Shown here piece after piece: positions 22,541 to 26,507 of a stretch of DNA of 26,507 nucleotides. Every line of letters begins with the position of its first letter. Position 1 is the first letter of the stretch. The notes below the pieces were generated by a model that did no database searches, had not been told where the DNA came from, and saw only the letters and a list, made by a program, of their open reading frames with translations. Source of the stretch: JBHGBB01 sp041946755 (GTDB taxonomy: Bacteria > UBP4 > UBA4092 > JAOAEQ01); the NCBI GenBank assembly GCA_041946755.1, contig JBHGBB010000026.1, positions 1-26,507 on the forward strand, written 5' to 3'. The position numbers and the translations under genes are program-made.

Positions 22541-23023
22541 ATGAAAATCGCCATCATTTCCGATACCCACGATAATTTAAATACGATTACTGCTTTAGGG
22601 AAAAAGCTAGCTGAGGTAAAGCCGGAATATCTATTACATGCGGGTGATTTCTGTTCCCCATTTGCAATGCGGGCAATCAAACAGTTCGGGATTCCGATGA
22701 AAGCGGTTTTCGGGAATAACGATGGCGATAAACCACTCCTTACTCAAGCAGCGGAAGGGTTCGGGGAAATTAAAGAAGCGCCGTTTTTATTCGAATTAGG
22801 CACCCGGAAATTTGCTATGGTTCATTATCCGGATAAAGTAAATGCACTCGCTGCTTTTAACCAATACGATGTTATTATTTATGGCCATACCCATAAACTC
22901 GATATCCGAACCCAACCTTGCCTAATCATCAATCCCGGTGAACTTTGCGGCTGGCTTACCCGAAAAAGTACCTTTATTCTCCTCGATACCGATACCTTAA
23001 CCACTGAAATCATTGAGCTCTAG
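22541..23023 (+). CDS. YfcE/MJ0936-type metallophosphodiesterase
   Basis: This 160-residue compact calcineurin-like phosphodiesterase has the metal motifs DTH (SDTHDN, near residue 8), GD (LHAGDF), GNND (VFGNNDGD) and GHTH (IYGHTHKL), in family order and spacing. It likely hydrolyses phosphodiesters with two divalent metal ions; the natural substrate is unknown. An in-frame start five codons upstream lies in the repeat; ATG 22541 gives the standard family start KIAIISDTHDN. It faces the AT-rich gene at 23055 with a 31-base gap. Confidence 0.92.
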   Translation: MKIAIISDTHDNLNTITALGKKLAEVKPEYLLHAGDFCSPFAMRAIKQFGIPMKAVFGNNDGDKPLLTQAAEGFGEIKEAPFLFELGTRKFAMVHYPDKVNALAAFNQYDVIIYGHTHKLDIRTQPCLIINPGELCGWLTRKSTFILLDTDTLTTEIIEL

Positions 23024-23054
23024 TTATATCTATTAATCCAATATTTTTGTATTA

Positions 23055-26000
23055 TTATAAATAATTTTGAATCTTACTTTTTATCTCTTCTGGAATAACT
23101 GTATCGATTTTATTTTCCTTAATTTTGGAAACCACCCAATCAGTGGATGGTCCTTCATATTGATATATGCTCGAAAGAAGTAATATCATGACTGGAGCAG
23201 CACTGTTTTCATCTATTCCTGAATTACTAAGAGTTCTTGCTCCATCTATCAATGCTAATTTAATATGTATATCGGACATCAATATATGCCGGTCGTCTAT
23301 GATTTTCCAAATATTAAACATATTTTTACCAACTGTATAAAGTCGGTCAAAACGCTCATTCTGTAATGATATTGACTCAATAATACTAAATTGTACATTA
23401 ACCATCTCTTTAAATGATTTGGCATGCTTATAATGACTCTTAAAGAGACTATTTCCTGCTTGAATAATTACCTCATCATTATTATATTTTTTACCAAAAT
23501 CATATGCATCCTTCCATAATGAGTATTTATTTTTTTCATCTCGATAATAAATATCGCCAATCCTAGCTTTTCTCATCCCTATTTCAGCTAACCACCAACC
23601 TTTATCATCCAATGTTGAAGCTCCTACTTTTTCTTGGATTTCCGATAACATCAAAATGAATTCTTCTTTCTTATTATCTTTTAAATCATCATCTATTTTA
23701 TCTATTTTAGAAAACAGACAAAAAGATATATATTCTTTTGGTTTTCCTGAAGGCGCTGTTTTTATATCAGCAATCTCTATATTTATCCCCCGGATTATTG
23801 TTTGCTCAATTTCTTCTTTTTTTCCATATGGAATTATCTCATTTAGTAATCCATAAATTATCAAATGCTCACAGCTTTTTTCTAATTGTGTCTTGGCATT
23901 AAATGATAAAGCAATACGTAAATATGTTAGTTTTTTGTCGACATTACCCAAAATAGCAAAACTTTCTGCAAGTTTATAAAAAGCTGTCAACCCTCCACAA
24001 GATGGCTTTGCAATATTTAAAACATTTGCATATATTCCTCTAACGAATTCAGGATATACGCCCCCTGTTCCCTCAGGAAGCGGCTTATTTGTTTTTACAC
24101 TTACAAATCTAGCAAGATGTGCAGCAGCAATAGTGCATGCTGGTGCATAAGCTATATTATCGTTTATGAAATAATCAGTGTAAATTCTTTCAATTATCTT
24201 AATAAATTCAGGATAATTTTCATTTTGAATATATGCTATAGATTTTTCACCTTCACTCCTGGCATATAATTCTTCAATGCCCAAAGCTCTAAATGAAGCA
24301 CTTGCTTTTTTAAAGTAAGTTATGGCTTCCTTAGAATCGTTAGTATATAGTCCCAGACGATAATTCGCCCAAGCATAATCAAAGGATTCAATATTATCAC
24401 CAATATAAATTAAGCCTTTAAGATATGAATCCTTTGCTTCCTTTTCTTTTTTTATTTGGAGATATGCATCACCCTCTAATAAATATAAGACAATCTTTAT
24501 TGATTGAGGATATTTTTTTAACTCATCGCATTTTATGAAAGCTTCTTCAATGCAAGTAATTGTTAAATCGGGTTTCTTGCTTTCTAGATAATACTGTGCT
24601 TTAAATACCAATTTGCATATATCACTAATGGCTTTATTCGAATCGAATAATTGAATAACTTGATCAATATCTAAATTTTCTTGCTTGGCTCTAAAACCAA
24701 TTGTTGATGCAATAGACATTAATGAATATACAGATTCGTAATCGTTTTCATCTATCGTATTAATCAATTTATTCATCCAACTTACGGAAATTCTGGAGAC
24801 AGGAATAACCGTTACTAAGTCCTTAATTATTTCTAATATATACTTGTCCGCCTGAATGGAATGGAAAAGTATTGATAAATCAATATTCGAAAGAATATTT
24901 TTACTTTTCTCTTTATCTATATGAGCATATGCAGTTGCTTTATAAAATTTCGATACCTCAATAATAGTTTCAAGTAGTTCACTGAGTTCTTTTTCTTTTA
25001 TTTCCACCTTTTCAGTATTAATTTTCTCAAGTAGCATCAAAGCGCTATTATATTCGCCTATATTAATATATAGCGTACTAATTCCCAATATAACGGAATA
25101 ATATAAATACAATACATTTGAATCAAAATGCTTTTCAATAAAAGCAATTAAATCAAGACGACCTATAACATATTTAATTTGAGTCTTATTAAGGTCTTGT
25201 TTGGATATTCCATGTAATAATATTGCCGTCCAAAGAAAAGCCTCTTTGTATTCTTCAGCCAGAATAGAATATGTTATTCCGTCTAATGTGCTAATAGGTT
25301 CGAGAACTCTATTATTAGATGAAAGTAATTCAGCGCTTAATACTTTATAAATATATTTTCTTTCCTCATTATTTAAATATTTCTCGGCTACTTTTTTATA
25401 TACATACGACATTATATAGCCTTGATCATTATCTCCTTCAATAACCGTACCTAAAAGTTTTTCCATAATACGGCGTAATGGAGTACCAATTGGGGGAAGT
25501 ATTTTTGTTAATATTGGTACCAGAATATTTTCCTTAGCCCTAAATATTAGCGCTGACATCCTGGTAATAAAATTTGATGCATCATTATCTCCTTTTAAAA
25601 TATCTTCAAATAAAAATATTTTTATTGGTTCAGATAAATCTTCTTCTATTAAAGAAGGGGTTTGAAAGTTTGCTTTAACCAAACCGATTAAATCTGGATA
25701 TTTCCTTACCAAAGCCTTGGCAATTAAAGGATGGCCAGCACTCAAAGCTTGTAGCCATTCTATATATTTTTCATTAAAATTTTTAATATTATCAGGATAA
25801 TTAATTTTTAATAAATCTAATAATTCTGAGTCCGTCCATGGAGGAGCGGGTATTTCTTCCGAGATAACAGGACATAGATGTTTAAATTGTTTATTACTTA
25901 TCAATACGATACCAATGTTGTTTAATAAATCTGAAGTTTTTATATATTCTAAATATTTACATAGCAATTTCATGTTTTCTTCAGAAAGCCATTCACAGTT

Positions 26001-26207
26001 ATCTACTACGTAAACAATTGGTTTATCTAGGTTATACTTTAAGTTGTTCACATCCAGATTTTCCAATTGGATAATTCCGGAAATAACTTCTGAAGCTTTA
26101 TCTGCAGATAGAAATAATGAGAATATATTCTTTAATAAATCAATATGTATTTTATAATCTTTCCAAAATAGAGCCGTGGAACCTCTATACATTCCCCAAC
26201 TTGCCAA
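23055..26207 (-). CDS. Large STAND-like/helical-repeat protein without a visible P-loop
   Basis: This is a 1050-residue open frame (1068 counting from the upstream frameshift) in DNA much richer in A+T than the rest of the window. Near the N-terminus, PIVYVVDNCEWLSEENMK resembles a STAND Walker B strand. GIVLISNKQF, PPWTDSELLDLLK and WLQALSAGHPLIAKALVRK resemble the sensor and winged-helix entry of STAND NTPases. The rest is a long alpha-helical repeat region (for example YLLEGDAYLQIKKEKEAKDS and YAWANYRLGLYTN, TPR-like). No GxxxxGK(S/T) Walker A motif is present. The start is unclear because the reading frame is broken upstream; 26207 is a TTG. It may be a defence or signalling STAND protein or a decaying copy. 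Confidence 0.65.
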   Translation of the reverse strand: MASWGMYRGSTALFWKDYKIHIDLLKNIFSLFLSADKASEVISGIIQLENLDVNNLKYNLDKPIVYVVDNCEWLSEENMKLLCKYLEYIKTSDLLNNIGIVLISNKQFKHLCPVISEEIPAPPWTDSELLDLLKINYPDNIKNFNEKYIEWLQALSAGHPLIAKALVRKYPDLIGLVKANFQTPSLIEEDLSEPIKIFLFEDILKGDNDASNFITRMSALIFRAKENILVPILTKILPPIGTPLRRIMEKLLGTVIEGDNDQGYIMSYVYKKVAEKYLNNEERKYIYKVLSAELLSSNNRVLEPISTLDGITYSILAEEYKEAFLWTAILLHGISKQDLNKTQIKYVIGRLDLIAFIEKHFDSNVLYLYYSVILGISTLYINIGEYNSALMLLEKINTEKVEIKEKELSELLETIIEVSKFYKATAYAHIDKEKSKNILSNIDLSILFHSIQADKYILEIIKDLVTVIPVSRISVSWMNKLINTIDENDYESVYSLMSIASTIGFRAKQENLDIDQVIQLFDSNKAISDICKLVFKAQYYLESKKPDLTITCIEEAFIKCDELKKYPQSIKIVLYLLEGDAYLQIKKEKEAKDSYLKGLIYIGDNIESFDYAWANYRLGLYTNDSKEAITYFKKASASFRALGIEELYARSEGEKSIAYIQNENYPEFIKIIERIYTDYFINDNIAYAPACTIAAAHLARFVSVKTNKPLPEGTGGVYPEFVRGIYANVLNIAKPSCGGLTAFYKLAESFAILGNVDKKLTYLRIALSFNAKTQLEKSCEHLIIYGLLNEIIPYGKKEEIEQTIIRGINIEIADIKTAPSGKPKEYISFCLFSKIDKIDDDLKDNKKEEFILMLSEIQEKVGASTLDDKGWWLAEIGMRKARIGDIYYRDEKNKYSLWKDAYDFGKKYNNDEVIIQAGNSLFKSHYKHAKSFKEMVNVQFSIIESISLQNERFDRLYTVGKNMFNIWKIIDDRHILMSDIHIKLALIDGARTLSNSGIDENSAAPVMILLLSSIYQYEGPSTDWVVSKIKENKIDTVIPEEIKSKIQNYL

Positions 26208-26254
26208 ATAGAAAGCTAGTTGAAGAGAAGCATATTCATAGTCAATATCTTTAT

Positions 26255-26365
26255 TTAAATTTTTTTAAAATAACTATAACAATGTTCCCAAGATTTATAT
26301 CTATGGTAATTATCATCTTCAATTTTTTTATAAAAGTTCAATATCTCTTTAGTAATACGATTCAT
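26255..26365 (-). pseudogene. Frameshifted N-terminal piece of the large gene
   Basis: ATG 26365, preceded by AAGGA, opens 36 codons (NRITKEILNFYKKIEDDN, then YHRYKSWEHCYSYFKKI) to TAA 26257-26255. The next frame continues as NLNKDIDYEYASLQLAFY into the large ORF. The shift occurs in a run of seven A (26266-26260); eight would join the frames. The joined N-terminus (RYKSWEHCY...LAFYLASWGMYRGS) looks like one continuous conserved domain that I cannot name. Confidence 0.75.
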
Positions 26366-26382
26366 TTAGGCTTCCTTAATAA

Positions 26383-26506
26383 TCCTAACATTGGCTTAAC
26401 CTTTAAATCCGCGCCTGAGCGAAGCGAAGGCTTGGCATGGTTTGTGCTCTTCGTTTCCTGCACAAACCATGACAAAGGATTTATAAGGTTGAAGCATGTG
26501 TTAGGT
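26383..26506 (-). mobile_element. Integron attC-like recombination site
   Basis: Read on the minus strand: R'' ACCTAAC (26506-26500), spacer ACAT, L'' GCTTCAACC (26495-26487), a long stem with inner arms catggtttgtgc / gcacaaaccatg (26436-26447, 26460-26471), L' GGTTAAGC (26401-26394), spacer CAAT, and R' GTTAGGA (26389-26383). The outer boxes pair, the 4-base spacers do not, and L'' has one extra base (G26491 on the folded strand). These are the marks of attC: unpaired central spacer and extrahelical G. Total 124 bases, within the usual size range. The orientation makes the gene at 26365 the next cassette. Confidence 0.8.
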
Positions 26507-26507
26507 T

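Noticed and set aside
23024..23054. Second attC site at the 3' end of the large gene
   Set aside because: Only 31 bases separate the convergent genes and they show no paired R/L boxes.

Overview
The window reads as part of the chromosome of an uncultured bacterium with moderate GC. The standard genetic code is in use: the pduL-like gene, for example, ends with TGA at its expected length. No gene here fixes the taxon. A DUF1598-like secreted protein and an aldolase-type bacterial microcompartment (BMC) locus both suggest the Planctomycetes/PVC group or a nearby candidate phylum; this is inference and weak. No rRNA, tRNA or CRISPR array was found by eye.

Layout. 1-2162: a UPF0104-type membrane protein and an RNase Z-like metallo-hydrolase, both on the minus strand. 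2347-15883: a plus-strand BMC locus. In order it encodes a class II aldolase, a HEPN/MNT toxin-antitoxin pair whose HEPN gene is broken by a stop codon, two BMC-H shell proteins, a PduL-type phosphotransacylase, an HFCD-type flavoprotein, a PduP-type CoA-acylating aldehyde dehydrogenase, a 1208-residue CHAT protease/NB-ARC/TPR protein, a 59-residue small protein, WrbA, a DUF438-hemerythrin protein, a PAS protein and a PduS/RnfC-like Fe-S flavoprotein. 15892-19486: a secreted DUF1598-like protein, then on the minus strand an epimerase and a secreted seven-repeat propeller. 19579-23023: a homocysteine methyltransferase, an MntA/HepT pair followed by a duplicated 3' end of the methyltransferase, a multi-cluster ferredoxin protein and a YfcE-type phosphodiesterase. 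23055-26507: a very AT-rich, frameshifted STAND-like gene on the minus strand, preceded by a sequence with the architecture of an integron attC site.

Proposed BMC function. The aldolase would split a 6-deoxysugar phosphate (fuculose- or rhamnulose-1-phosphate) into DHAP and lactaldehyde. PduP would make the acyl-CoA and PduL the acyl-phosphate. The PduS-like protein, WrbA and hemerythrin/PAS proteins would handle electrons and oxygen. Aldolase, PduL, PduP and the flavoprotein each carry a terminal amphipathic helix that looks like an encapsulation peptide. No pentameric shell protein (BMC-P) is in the window, so the locus is incomplete here.

Special features. Many gaps between genes are filled by palindromes built of short periodic units, and some of these have become coding sequence. 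The CHAT gene is bracketed by two copies of a hairpin-plus-tail repeat. The MntA/HepT pair is bracketed by a perfect 49-bp direct repeat. The attC-like site at the right edge suggests that a cassette array continues beyond the window.
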